Assembly (NCBI RefSeq): GCF_000004075.3
Contig: NC_026658.2
Coordinates: forward strand, 24,354,075 to 24,418,074
Length of the DNA: 64,000 nt
Direction of reading: 5' to 3'
Source of the DNA: Cucumis sativus
Taxonomy: Eukaryota > Streptophyta > Magnoliopsida > Cucurbitales > Cucurbitaceae
Every line of letters starts with the position of its first letter. The first letter of the stretch is position 1. Position numbers and translations under genes: made by a program. A model generated the notes under the pieces. The model was not told where the DNA came from, did no database searches, and saw only the letters and a program-made list of their open reading frames with translations. Shown here one piece after another: positions 12,702-25,689 of this stretch.

Positions 12702-14090
12702 TTAGTAGTCGTCTTCAATTTCGTATCGAAGAATGGGATCTTCGACCTCGTCGGGTACATTTAACTTACCCAAACGAGTGACATTAACATAGTTCAAAGG
12801 AAAATGAGCAGTAAGTCCTGGAATCACGAGTCCAACCAATCTTGCACCCTTCATTAACAAACTCTCGTAGTAATCAAAACCCTTCACAAATGGGATTATG
12901 AAACTCCTAATTAGCTCCCACCATGCACTTAAATATTTGGGTATCACCCATAGCAACGAGAAGTAGTTCTTGTTTGGTTGCTCTTTCACAATCTGCACCC
13001 AACCAACAATATATATATATATTTTTTAAAAAGTGTATGCTGCTATAAATTTTCGAGAAAGAAAAGATATGTAAATCGTATCTATCAATGCCTTAGGTGG
13101 CGATGAGCATTATAGAGTAATTTATTGAGTGATAAAAAGGAAAAAAGAAAAGGTGGTGTTAATTTGTTCTCTTACCCTTCCTTTGTAAAGGCTGTTGAAG
13201 TAGACACATCTACCGAAGTGTTTATATTTGAAAAGGACGGCATCAGAAGGAACTCTGGGCACCAAGTCATAAGAGTAAACATATCTATGATACTTGAACC
13301 CATATTTTTGGATACAATTAAGCATGAACTTTGCAAATTGTTGGTCACCAACTCTTGGTTGCCCATATGTGTAAACGCTATCCAATTTCTCCAAAATGGT
13401 TGACTCATCATGTAGGCACAACACAGTGACAAATAATGTGGCCAAAGCTCCACCTAAACTGTGGCCAGTGAATATGAACCTTGCCTTCTCGTTGGCTTTG
13501 GCAATGTCTCTTAGTTGTTTCCTGAGGGTGTAATATGCGAACTCATGTGTTTGAGTTTTGGGAAGCTCCTTTGGCCATCCTGTTGCCTTCTGAAGCCCTA
13601 GGGCTTTCATGAACCCACTGTGGATCAGGCCGACATCCTCGATTTCGTACCTGTAAATATTAGATTCAGAAAACACGTTTTGGGTTTAATAGAAATGATT
13701 ATAAGAGGTATTAGTTACTCATCCAAAGATGGTGAGCTCCAAACAAGCTAAAACCACTAATCAAATTCACTTTGGTGAATCATACTAATCTTAAAACATA
13801 ATTCTTTTAAAGAAGAAAACTAAACTTTGAGATTAAATAATGATTAAGGCCGTAATTAAATTAAAAGAAATGAAAGAATGTAATGTAAGCGTACCAAGAG
13901 AAATCAAAATCCACTTGCCAATCGTATGCGTCAAGTGGGGAGGTGCCTCTAAATGCAACAATTGTTACATTCGGATCTATGGCCGTGTTCTTAAACATAA
14001 ACGCCTGAGTCGTAGTTCTACCTTGAAAATCTGAACAACAACAATTTCATACATAAAAGTTCAATATTATTATTTACTATATTCTATATA

Positions 14091-14152
<62 letters not shown>

Positions 14153-15887
14153 CCTTCTTACTTTTATTAAACAGATTTATTTTTCTTATTAAAACTATGT
14201 TCAATTAATTAAATTATTTCAACCATTTGACTTCAAAATTATAATTGATGCAAGCCTTATCTAGGTTGAGTTATTTTCAATTTCACATTTTCTTTATATT
14301 TATAGTTTGAAGAATAAAATCCTCTAGCTAAAAATCAAAATCAAAATTAAAAACGACAAAGAAGATTTTCAAAATGTAAAACTGAATAACAAAATTTAAT
14401 TCTTCTTATTAATCAGACAGTTACTCCATTTTCAAAAATGAAAGAAAAAAAAGAAAAAAAAAGATGTCCAAGATGAGAGGAGAAACTTAAGGTCAGCCTA
14501 AGTTTGGTTAAAGACAAATAAGCTTGTGAAGGTTACGTTATTTGTCCAATAAAGTTAAAAATTATGCCTTCCTGTCACTGTTCTTACACCATACAATGAT
14601 ATAAACCTCACGGCTCTTTCACTGTTTTTATTCTATGGTCACTTCATTAATATTCCTCCACTAAACCAACATGTACTTAATTAATAGAGTATTAATAAAC
14701 TTGAACTGGTCAGCTTTAAGACCCAATCAATTAATTCTAACTAATTCAAAGTTGATTAACTAATCTAATTATGACCTTTGATGCAGAGCTCAAAAACTCT
14801 TACCATTCCAAAAGTTGAAGTAACCCAGCAACTTCATCTGCAAGAGGGAGGGAAAAAAAGACAAGAAAAACAATCATTTACCACACCCTTCTAATATTGA
14901 TTTATAATCAAATTTTAGTTTACATCTCTAATATGAATTTTTTTTTGTATATTTTAATCCAACTTTCAAAATTTAATTATTTCTATTATATATTGTTAAT
15001 TTCTTCTACCAATCTTTACATTTGTTGTTTGGTAGAGTCAAACTTTATTTCTAGATGTGTATAATTACTACTATGACTGGATCGTCATAGTATGACTAAT
15101 AATTTTTCAGATGGAGAGATGCAAGTGATTATTCAAATTCAAATAGTTATTAAGACATAACGATTATATTGTAAAGGAGTTAAGTAATTAATTATGAAAT
15201 TTTGGTGAAGGATTGGCTCGAATTTTCGATCTAGTATGTCTGTTCCTATTTAAAGGAATATAAGTTTTACCTTCCAACGATCATTTACAACGGATTGGAC
15301 AAATGGTTTGGATTCATAAGAGATTTTGGTAGCCATTGCAGTTAAAGCACTGTAATATCTGAAACTCTGTTCAGGTTTTATTGACGAATCCAAATCTCTT
15401 CTCCAATCTGCAAATCCCACCACCGATGTGTACTCAGCCGAATCTTCATTAACCTTCACAAAACCCTTTCCTATACAAAATAATTAATTATTACATCACA
15501 AACAAAACAAAAAAAAGAAACCCTTGTTAGTTAATATTTAAAATGTAATCATAATAATTAATAATATATACCTCTGAGAATTTTGGAGAGAATCCCCAAG
15601 AAGCCGCCGTTGAAAGAAATAAAGTTGAAGAGTTTAAGAAGAAATGCGTCTAATTTTGCAAGAGGAGTGGCAATGAGGGATAGGATGAACTGAAGCAACA
15701 TGGAGACGACAATTAGCCATCGGTCTGTGAAGTTTGTGAAATAATCTTCTTTGCCATATGGACAATCAATGAATTTTTTCTTTCTTAATCCAAATGGAAG
15801 TAAGAACAGAAACAAATCCAATAAATTAGCATTTTCTGGCTTCAATATCACATAATTTTTACTAAATTCATTTTCAATCAAAACCAT
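12702..15887 (-). CDS. Class-3 lipase, OBL1-like, copy 2
   Basis: Six exons on the minus strand: 15887-15572, 15470-15271, 14837-14804 (34 nt), 14030-13895, 13650-13176, 12992-12702; 483 residues. It has the same domain order as copy 1: N-terminal hydrophobic anchor, FRGT strand, FTGHSLGGA elbow, YDLVPRVP acid loop and TAHFPLNYVN with the probable His; the tail ends EIEDDY. The catalytic exon is split by an extra 244-base intron (13651-13894) inside the Trp codon of DFSWYE, which copies 1, 3 and 4 lack. The start at 15887 (MVLIENEF) aligns with copy 1; an upstream in-frame ATG at 15923 would add 12 residues with no counterpart. It is closest to copy 1 by eye. Confidence 0.93.
13651..13894 (-). 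other. Extra intron, lipase copy 2 only
   Basis: The donor reads TTG|GTACGC and the acceptor CAG|GTACGA, so the intron start and the following exon share GTACG. Removing it restores TCT TGG TAC GAA, the same uninterrupted codons seen in copy 1. The other copies are continuous here, so the intron is a copy-specific difference. Confidence 0.9.
14097..14149. repeat. (AT)n microsatellite in copy 2 intron
   Basis: About 26 uninterrupted AT units in the intron between the 34-nt exon and the first half of the catalytic exon. Confidence 0.95.
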
Positions 15888-16008
15888 TTTCTTTTTTCCT
15901 TCTTTCTTATTAATATCTCTCAAATTTTGGAAGAAGAGGAAGAAGATGATGATGATGATGATAGAAAGAGTAATATGCTGTGAGTAAGTTTGTACCCTAA
16001 AGCTTCAG

Positions 16009-16016
16009 TTTATATA
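16009..16016 (-). promoter_or_regulatory. TATA box of lipase copy 2
   Basis: TATATAAA on the minus strand, about 120 bases upstream of the chosen ATG. It supports a leader of about 90 bases that includes the short run of CAT repeats near 15940-15960. Confidence 0.55.
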
Positions 16017-19000
16017 ACATTGGAAAGGTGAGGGTAAATGACAATTTTAGCCTTGACTGAGAATAATGGTTTGGGGTTGTTTTGTATTCCTTAAACCCAC
16101 ATTTTCTTTATAAGTTTTATATATTGAGGTGTAAAAAATGAAGCCGAACCTTCTTGTTTGACCCTGAGTTTACCAATTAGTATTTTATTACCCCTCGTGC
16201 TTAACTAGTTGATTAAACTTAGATTGTTAGTTTGGATTATTTAAATTTCTTTTCTCAAACGATATATATAAATAAAGCTAGAGATAAAATTGAAAGTTCA
16301 GAATAAAAATAATACCCTCAATCGAATTTAAGGATAATTATTGGATTTGATAGAGTTAAATTTTCTGTGGGATCTGAATTATATTATAATTAAAGGATAT
16401 ATATATATATATAATAATTTGACTTCTTAATAAGCTCATTTGAAATTTCAAATTATTTATTAAATATCTTTAGACCTTGTGGATAAACATTACTTTTATA
16501 TTATATTAATGAATATCCTTTTAGATTATCACAACACTTGAGTTAACTTTTTTTTCTTGTACAAGCAATTAGGTTTTTTTTCCATAAAATTATATAATAT
16601 TGAAAACAGGGGTTATAATTATTCAACATATAACTAAAAAAGTTTGCCCCTTAACTAGAATTACTCGAATTTATTGGATTAGGAACGCTATTAAATTATT
16701 AACCTTTATTTATATTTTGATCTATGACTTGCCCTCATAAATATTAATAGGGCATGCATTAAAGTCAAAAGAGCTTGGGTACAAGCAATATTTATACAAG
16801 TTTGGCATATGAATGGAGTGGTCTAAAGGAAAAATTACTAGTTACTAATTTTCTTATCAACCATATGACTAATATATTAATAGAAATTATATATCATATA
16901 AATCCCAGTTAGTTAATTTATTTTTTTACAAAAAAATTTGAAGTTTTGTATGTATGATAGCTACCTTTTTTTGTCTTGCTCTTTCCTTTTAAATCTAAAA
17001 TAAATTTGAAAAAAATAGTTGTCAATAGATAAGTTATTCTTTGTTTACATTCAATGGTCGTATTCTTTTTCTAAAAAACTTGTATATTTTTAAAACATTC
17101 TTAAAAAAATATCAATTGACATTTCAAATATTATATGACATATAGTTATATTATAAATTCTGTGTATAACCTTAGAATATATATACACACACATGTATAT
17201 ACACATGCATATACACACACATATATATAGCTTTTCTATGCCTTTTGGCTCTTATCCTTTCTTCTTGGACTCAACTCATTGTGTGTGTAACGTGTTTTTG
17301 AATTTTGTGAATTAACGGTGAAGTTATTGTGCTAAATTTGACACCTATTTTAATAATGAAAATGAGTTTGACCCATTAAAAATATATATTTAATGGCTAA
17401 TATGATTGTTGAGCACTTAATTAAATCTACGCATATATATATATATAAAAAGTTTAGTTTAATAATAATTAACAAATCTTCTCTGGATTAAAATTTTAAT
17501 CTCTTTCTTTCCTTTTGTAGAGAAAAAATTTAATCTCTTTCCTTTTGTAGTTGGTGTTGGTGTAGTAATTAAAAAATTAAATTATCTTAAGATAAGCAAA
17601 AGTGAGTATAAATCAATCAATGTTCAAGTATATATGCATGTACTATCAATTTTGAAGTTTGATCCACTATTCTACCCATTCTTCGTAATGACAAAATATA
17701 TTTTTATTTTAAGACCCTTTCATCTTTTTTGTTTAGTTTAAGGTCACACATTCCTTCTCAAAATCACATCATTTTTTTTTTTAATTTTCTAGACAAGAAA
17801 AGAAGAAAATGCGTTTACTTAATTATTATTTTTTACTTTATACTTATATTCTTACACAACTTATCGTTTCAAAAGTTAATGGGACTTAATACATATTGAA
17901 GTTAAAATACAAATTTTTATATAAGTTATAAATTATTTGTAATGTGGTTGATAAAATAACTTTTATATCAGGGTTTTTCATTAAGAATTGTAATGGGGTA
18001 ATTAAAAAAGAAAACTGATATCCATTACGATGTTTTTCCTCAATAGCTTTTCAAATATAGCTTTCATATTTACTAATATAACACTCTAATTTCTGGGTTT
18101 CAGACTACACCCAAACTCTGTTAATGAGAAAGGGACTAAAATAGTATTGAATTTTTGAATGAATTTTGTATCTTTGTAATAAATAAGGCAGCACGCAAGT
18201 CACGGTTTAATTATTTTAATTACAACAACCATGCATCATTACAAATACAAATAATGACTTTGAAGCTTTCAAATATATGTTATACAATATTGAGTTGTAT
18301 TATTGTAAGTTTCACGAGTACTTAATTAAAGTTTATTCCTTATTTTTTTAAAGGAACACAAGGGGTCTATAACACCCCAAAACCCATTTATTGATCAAGG
18401 AAGTTACAGATAAAGGACTAGAGTGCAGCCCCATAGATCTAGAATCCAGTGCAAATTTAGTCAATGAAAGCACTTAAATTTAGAGAGGTTGTGCTTTGAC
18501 TATAGTTTTTGAAACAAGGGTGTGTATGCTTGACCACATTCCTGTTAGGATGCATATGTTTTCCCAAGTACCTAACAAGCTTAATCCTTTGTTATTGAAA
18601 ATCAAATTGTTTCTGTCCAACCAAATTACCCAAATGATTATTGCAACTGCCATGTTGAAACCGATGATGCTTTTTGTATTGTTGTATATGAGGTTACAGA
18701 GGGTAAGAGATAGAGATTTTAATATTTGTATCTTGCAATGCCAAACCAATTACCTCATTAGCTTTCTTCCATAGTGTTTGCGCTTTTGAACGGTGAATGA
18801 AGATGTGGTTCAGACATTTCAACCACATCTTCGTTTGCTAATTAGCGTGAGATATACCAATTTAGGATTAAAACAAGAAGTTGAAATCTTTTCTGAATAG
18901 TATCATCGTGTTCAGACGCTCATGAATAATGAAGGTCCACAACAAAATTTGATTGTTTTTGGGATAATTAAACCTTATTCTAATTTTCTTGTTTTTGTTT

Positions 19001-20270
19001 TTTTTTTTTTTTGTTGGAAGTAAACTTATTCTAAAATTAAAAAAATTCAAGAATAGGATTTTTGGTTTATAAAATTGGAGTACTTAATTACTTCCTTTTG
19101 AAAACGCACGATGTAGTACCTAAATTTTGAAAAAAGGGATTAAAGGATATTTTAATTACTAAGATGACGTGGCAATAATTGAATGAGTAGACTTGGATTG
19201 GATTAAATAATGATTCTTCTTTTTCTACTTTGCATCTTCTAGAGATATTTTCTATCTTTTTTTCCCTACCACGTAATTATTTAAACCATCCTACAATGTA
19301 GTGAAAATAAGCCAAGGAAAAATAATGATCATTTCCAAAATTATGATCCATGCTTTTAATTAATTCCTTGATGGCCATCCATGAAAATTCTAATTTTTTC
19401 AAAAACTTTTAAATTCCAAACCAATTGGGTGGGTGAGATTTATTAAAATGCCAAACCTAAAAGTTTAGATAAAATACTTTTTTTTTTTTTTTTTGTATTT
19501 ACATTGGAATTAGTCAATTTTTGTGTTGAAAAAAATTGTCAATAATGGTCACTAAGTCCAAGTCCTCCAACTCATGGACTTGGACGCCCATGTGATCTAA
19601 TTTGGCACCCTATTTCCAAGAAGCTTATGAAGTAATTATGTATATGAAAATTGAAACCATTGAGTTTAGTTTTGAATTATTGAGATTAATAATAAACAAT
19701 GAAAGAATGACTGTTTAAAAAAATGACATATATGAAAAAGTTTTATTTATACCTTAAATTCAGTTTTAAAATAAAATAAAATTAAAGAAAATTGTTATCG
19801 ATAAAAAAATATTTTTAAATATAATAAAATGTCATAGTTTATTATTGACATATACATATGGATGTCTATTAAAGTCTATTAGTGTATATTAAATTGAAAT
19901 TTATAGACGTTATTGAAAATTTAAATGATGGTATAAAAACTAAACTCAAAATTTAATTTGTTTAAACTTTTAAGTAGTTATTTTTTACACCCAATAATAA
20001 AGTAAATGCAAATTAAACTTATCAAATGCCGCGTAACAGTTTCACAACGAGTTAAGCCAAGTCGTCCTCAAGCACAATAACATTGATTTGGAATTAAAAA
20101 ATAATCTAAAGATCATCATCGAATATCATACTTTTAACAAAATTTAAAAATAAAGTAAGAACAACAAACTAAACAAACAAACACGTCCTTACAACAAAAA
20201 TTAATCAAGAAAGAAAAAGAAGAGTAAAGTAGTTTGAGAAAATAAAATCGAAACAGACACAATTAATTTT
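16017..20270. other. Spacer between lipase copies 2 and 3
   Basis: About 4.3 kb without a supportable host gene. It contains AT-rich simple sequence, a LINE 3'-end fragment (listed separately) and, at about 19790-19940, a diverged copy of the dispersed AT-rich repeat. The short open frames here are low complexity. Confidence 0.6.
18343..18860 (-). mobile_element. LINE fragment, 3' end (zf-RVT region)
   Basis: Minus-strand translation in more than one frame gives CLNHIFIHRSKAQTLWKKAN near 18770-18850. Frame 18749-18480 then gives IIWVIWLDRNNLIFNNKG, the terminal block after the reverse transcriptase in plant non-LTR elements. An A-rich tail on the minus strand lies at about 18343-18350. The fragment is 5'-truncated and frame-broken. 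Confidence 0.75.
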
Positions 20271-23200
20271 CTAGTAGTCAGCTTCAATGTAGTGAGCAAA
20301 CTTCAAGAGTTCGTGGTGGTCAGGTGGCAAATGTATATTACCCCAACGAGTCAGGTTGACATAATTTGAACATACATGAGCTGATATTCCCGGAATAACC
20401 AACCCAACTGTCCTTTCCATTATTGTAAAAAAACCCTCGAAGTACTTTCTACCCTTCACAATTGGGGTTATTATTAAACTTCTAATGAACTCCCAATCTG
20501 CACTCAAGTATTTGGGTATAACCCATATTAGTGAAAAGTAGTTTGTGTTTGGCTGCTCCTTCAAAAACTGCATACAAATATAACACCAAAAAAAAGAAGA
20601 AGAAAAAAAGAACTTATTCACTCTTTAATTATGGAAAATAAAAGAAATTAAATTCAAAGATATACCATCACACTATATAATATAATGTAGATTTCAGTGT
20701 AGCAATGATATAGATTATTGTCACATCCAACAACTTTTGTTATATGAACCAAAATATATATTTAATTAATTTACACAGCAATTCTCTTATATTTTATATT
20801 AAATTTGTTATATGAACCAAAATATATATTTAATTAATTTACACAACAATTCTCTTATATTTTATATTAAATTTGTCTCCATCCGTATAGTCCAAAGCTT
20901 TTGCATCAATTAGCGATTTAAGTCTTGAGATGATATATCAAAGCATTATGGTCTAAGATCACCTCTCTTTAGAGACCACGTTCTATGATACAATTTTAAA
21001 CAAGGAATTGATTCAAAAGCTTAAGTGTTGATGGAGAAAGAGACAAATATATTATTGAACAAATGTGTTGTTAATACCACGAAAAAATCGAATAAATGAT
21101 CAAATAGGTAGAGAGTCACCTTGCCATTGTAGAAGACGTCAAAGTAGACGCATCCACCAAAGTGTCTGTAGCTGAAATTAGCAAGAGAATGGAAAGGAAT
21201 TCTAGGAACCAAATCAAAAGAGTAAACATATCTATAATATTTAATGTCATGAGTTTTGAAAGTGTCGACCATAAACTGAGCAAAACTTTGATTCCCAACT
21301 CTAGGCTGACCAAAGGTATAAACAGCTTGAATCTTGTCAAGAAGGATTGTTTCATTGTGGTAGGCTAACAAAGTGACAAAAAGGGTAGCAAGGGCACCAC
21401 CCAAACTATGGCCAGTGATGATGAATTTTGCATTGTCATTGGATTTAGCAATTTCTCTTAGGTTTTGGCGAAGGAAGTAATATGCAAATTCATGTTTGGG
21501 ATCGGTGAGTTCTTTGGGCCAACCACCGGACTTTTGATAGCCAAGGGCTTGCATGAACCCGGAGTGGATGCCGACCTTGCCTTCTAATAGGAACCAAGAA
21601 AAGTCCAGATCAACCATCCAATCGTTAATGTCAAGTACGGATGTCCCTCTGAATGCAATCACTGTTACGTTTGGATCTTTGTGTGTGTTCTCAAACATAA
21701 TTGCATGAGTCGTAGCTTTGTTTTGAAAGTCTGCAAAATATGTAGTTTTTAAAAAACATTCTTTTCTTTTCCCGAATTTAGATAAGAATTCAACAAATAT
21801 AAATGCTTACTTGACCAAAAAAAATTAAAAAGCTTATTTTTCCAAAAGAAAACACAATATTAGTAAGTACGTGCACTAGAACATCTCCACTAGGTAGACA
21901 TTTATAACACTATCATCATTTCCTTTTATATAATAAAAGAATGTAAAAAGGTTGCTATCACTCAATTTTCAAAAACTAAAAGTACATATACCAAACAAGA
22001 TCTTAATTTAAAATATATATATTGAAATAAGAAGATAAAATGTTGATTCATGGTCAACTCTAAAAAATAGTTTTTTTATAAAAAAAATATGATGTAGGTC
22101 AACAGGTGCACCCGAACATCTCCACTAGGTGGACATCTCCATAGCATCATCATCATTACCCCTTCATTAATAGAAGCAACGAAAATAAAATCAATGGCTA
22201 GAGAAAAACCCAAGAAAACCCCATAATCCGTAGAATTGAACAAAAATGTTGATATTAAGATTGGCTGTATAGTTTGAGAACAAAGGGGAGGATCTGCTTG
22301 CTCAAAGATGGACAAGAGCTTTAATATCTTTCCAAACCCTAAAATCTAAAAAATAGTAAATTAAACAAGGTGCACCTAAGTTTTAATATTATTATGATTG
22401 ATAATATAAATACATTTTTTTTATAATACAACTAAAAAAGTAGACCAAGCTAAGTCTTTATTTATTCAAAATTATATAGAAGTCAACAGTCTTTATTTAG
22501 TTAGAAAAGTAGAAGTTCATTTCAGAGTCTTTATTTATTTGAAAAAGAGAATTCCAAAGTCCTTATTTGTATTTAATTTGATAATTAGAAGTTCAAAAAA
22601 AAAAAAAATCTTACCGTTCCAGAAATTGCGACAATCAATTAATTTCATCTGCATTTGAAAACCAAAAAATAACATCATGGATTGGATTTGTATCAAGTTT
22701 GAGAGAAGATTTGAATATTGCATTCAGTGTTCTTGTAAAATATTACAAATGAGATGAGATTAAATAGAAAAACTACAAGACAACATAAAATGAACAATAC
22801 ATACGAAATTCTAAATACATATCTGCACGTATTTATCAAAAATAGCTATAAAATAATTTTTGTTCTCTGAAAAACTAATAACAAATAACCAATTACCCAA
22901 AGTTTATAAATATTGCAAAGTTTACTTGCATATGAATATTATTCACTAATGAAACAGAAAGAGAAGAAGAAAACTCATCAGTTTATATATTCCAATCAGA
23001 ATTTAACATTAGGGTTGGCTGTTTTTCTTTAAAATTACTTAACTTCTATTTCATAATCCCTTTGTACTAGTTTTTGTTTTTAAAATTTAGCTAAAAACTC
23101 AATTATTATATTTAAGGAATTAGATGCCAATCAAGATAAAGCTAAAACTAAAATAGATTAGCAAACGAGACCTTAATTTTGTTTGGTAATCGATCAATTA

Positions 23201-23903
23201 AAATGTTTACCTACAATTATTTGAACAAAACCAACTTACTATAATTGGGTTAATTCAGGATAAACATATAAATTCTGTAACTTTTTCTTAAACTAAAACA
23301 AAATTTTTAACTTATAAATAACTCAACCGAACACTTAAAACAACTACTTAAAAGTTAAAATTAAAATTAATTTTGGAGTACCTGCCAGCAGTCATTTACT
23401 ACGAACTCAACGATGGAGGCGGACCGTGAATAATCTTGATATGCCAATTTGGAAGCCATAATGGTTAAGGCACTATAATATTTGAAATCACGGTCATGTG
23501 AATTCATGTCTGCATTGTCGTCGGGAACCAGCAATTCCCAGTCACTACATCTTACTCTGGGCTGCACATCCGTGAAATTAATAATCCGAGATGGCGCAAC
23601 CCAAAATTCTGCTGCCAGCACATACTTGTAGCAAAACTTTTGAATAATTGACCAAAATGCAACTAAGATTGTGAAAAGAGAAGCGATGGCAGAAAGGAAT
23701 TTCTGGGTCAAAATTGAAACAGAAATGGTCCATCGAGCTTTGAAATTGGTGTAAAGCTCAATTTGGTCGTCTGGACATTCCATCAACTTTTTTATCTTTC
23801 TGGAACCCGAAGGAAGTAAGAACTCCAATACATCTCTTACTTTTGCCTTATCTGGCTTTAATGTCAGACCATTTTCATTCAATTGTATCTCGTTAGAACC
23901 CAT
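20271..23903 (-). CDS. Class-3 lipase, OBL1-like, copy 3
   Basis: Four exons on the minus strand: 23903-23382, 22648-22615 (34 nt), 21730-21120, 20567-20271; 487 residues. The first exon joins what are two exons in copies 1, 2 and 4; coding runs straight through the former intron 1 site. Core motifs: VIAFRGTS, ITGHSLGGA elbow, SFDLVPRIP, probable His in SAHVCSNYVN, tail YIEADY. The N-terminal half is diverged from copies 1-2 and nearer copy 4 (MGSN start, CSDWE / CEDWR). An upstream ATG at 23936 would add 11 residues; MGSNE is preferred from the position of the following TLKP motif. Function is inferred from family; a droplet- or membrane-linked lipase is likely. Confidence 0.92.
20736..20876. 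repeat. 68-bp tandem duplication in copy 3 intron
   Basis: Two nearly identical 68-base units start TTTGTTATATGAACC; they differ by one base (CAGCAATTC versus CAACAATTC). They lie in the last intron of copy 3 and look recent. Confidence 0.9.
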
Positions 23904-23972
23904 CCAATTTCCCTTTTCAAAATTTTCTTTTATCATCCCCCACAATGAACAAAATAAGAACAAGGTTTAGGA

Positions 23973-23983
23973 GGATATATATG
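23973..23983 (-). promoter_or_regulatory. Possible TATA box of lipase copy 3
   Basis: CATATATATCC on the minus strand, about 75 bases upstream of the preferred ATG. It is a weaker match than those of copies 1, 2 and 4, and the transcription start is inferred. Confidence 0.4.
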
Positions 23984-24734
23984 CTATATGTTACGTCCTG
24001 ATTAAACAGTCAACACGGACACCAACTTGGTTGATTTATATTTTAAAAAGATATATATATATATACACACACACAACTGGTTGATTTATATTTTAAAAGA
24101 TTTATATATATATATATAAATTAGCCCGTCAACTCCTTCGGATATAAGTATACATTTGCTTGTGTGCTTTGTTTATTATTCTATATTAGAAAAATGTAAT
24201 GATTGGAATATCCTGAATTCGGTGTATGGCATTATTTTAAATGATCATACATAAAGTTTTTTGCTATAAATATTTTATGTGTGATAGAAATCCTAAACCC
24301 TAAAGTTAATTAATTGCTTACCCACTATGTATGTGTTAGTTAATTATAATAATTTAGGTATAGAGGTTTGTTGAAGATTTGTGTGATCCAAAGCCTAAAC
24401 CCATTTATGAGATGTGTGGAGCTACAAGAATCATATAGAGTTGATCGGTCTTGAACCCATATTCAGAAAAAGAAAATTATTGATAGGATCTCCTTGCATG
24501 TGGAGCAGTTTGTAGGGAGTAGCTGCAAAGGGTTTTTCTCAAGCAGAAGGGAGGTTTTGGTAAAGTCATGTGCGGTAAGCCCCTTCTGATGCTACATTCT
24601 GGAAGATCAACACTAAGTCTTCTTGGAGTGACCTTGAGAAAGCGGAGGGAATTAGCTTGATGGTTCATGAATCCTCTAAGTCTCCATTCTAGCCGTTGTT
24701 GTGTAACATCAATATAAAAATTTAAAAAGGGGTC

Positions 24735-24890
24735 ATTACCTTCAGTCCATTATGGACAATATGGATTGAAAAGAATAATAGGATTTTCAAAGACGGGGAG
24801 CATACTGCTTTTGAAATTTGGATGACATTCAAGTGATACATAAGTTTCTGGACTAGCAGATCCAAACTTTGTATGAGTTATACTACTAGT
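24735..24890 (+). mobile_element. LINE fragment (zf-RVT end)
   Basis: A plus-strand frame starting near 24752 reads LWTIWIEKNNRIFKDG and then reaches a stop after EIWMTFK; the frame continues past it. This is the block that follows the reverse transcriptase in plant LINEs. It lies opposite in orientation to the reverse transcriptase fragment at 25.7-26.1 kb, so the two are separate insertions or rearranged. Confidence 0.65.
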
Positions 24891-24921
24891 TAGTTCTATT
24901 GCTTTAAACATCAACGCTTTT

Positions 24922-25062
24922 ATTTGAATACAATCCTAATTTAGAAGTGTTCTTCCTTGTCGGAGATCATTTGAATACAATCCTAATTTAGAAGTGTTCT
25001 TCTTTGTAGGCAATCATTTGAATACAATCCTAATTTAGAAGTGTTCTTCTTTGTAGGCAATC
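24922..25062. repeat. 3 x 47-bp tandem repeat
   Basis: Three head-to-tail units (24922-24968, 24969-25015, 25016-25062), each starting ATTTGAATACAATCC. Units 2 and 3 are identical; unit 1 differs at four bases near its end. Confidence 0.95.
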
Positions 25063-25404
25063 ATGCTATTTACACCATATCTTTCTTCTGAGTTCAGGGC
25101 TTGGAAGAAATGCTAGAAATTTTGATAAAACAACAGATTCAGACCACACACAAGCCAAAAAAAACGGCTCATCTAATATCGGCAATAACTCCTACGATTC
25201 GAAATTTATTCAAAATGAAGAAAAAGAAAGGCAAAGAAGTTATGGCTGTTAATGAATGATATCCAACATATATATCTCAAAGGCAGCCTCAAACCACTTT
25301 ATAAAAAAGAAAGTCTCTTTTAATTCACCACGTATAAATCTCCTCACAGCTCAAGGTATATCTCCAACAGAAACATCGGCATTAAAAGCCTAGTCTCCGA
25401 ACAA

Positions 25405-25650
25405 AAATAACAACACAAGAAATTTATTATTTAGTGACAAAATTTCAGTGATGCAAGTAATTTTTATCGATAAAAGTTCGTATACAATAACGCAAAAAAA
25501 TATGTCATAAAAAATTATTATTAGTGACACATTTTTAATTCGTGTCACTAAAAAAATTAGTAACACACAACAATAATTTCCCTAAAAAATTAAATAGTTT
25601 TAGCAACAAAGTTTGTCTTTTTTTTCACTAAAGAATCTCCACGTCCATTT
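25405..25650. mobile_element. CACTA-like terminal region / MITE
   Basis: It begins with ACACAAGAAATTTATTATTTAG, close to the CACTACAAGAAA-type end of plant CACTA transposons. It continues with spaced AGTGAC motifs, including a perfect 8-bp stem AGTGACAC (25523-25530) / GTGTCACT (25542-25549). No transposase is present, so a non-autonomous or decayed end is likely. Confidence 0.5.
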
Positions 25651-25689
25651 ACAAAGCTATGCAACATTTGTGTCCTTTATACAACTAAT

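Noticed and set aside
13125-13403. Plus-strand frame opposite lipase copy 2
   Set aside because: Antisense shadow of the catalytic exon; the minus-strand frame carries all conserved lipase motifs.
23904-23963. Longer N-terminus for lipase copy 3
   Set aside because: The most upstream codon is TTG, not ATG. The ATG at 23936 remains possible, but MGSNE aligns best with copy 4.
24922-25062. CRISPR-like array
   Set aside because: Units are contiguous with no unique spacers, in plant nuclear DNA.
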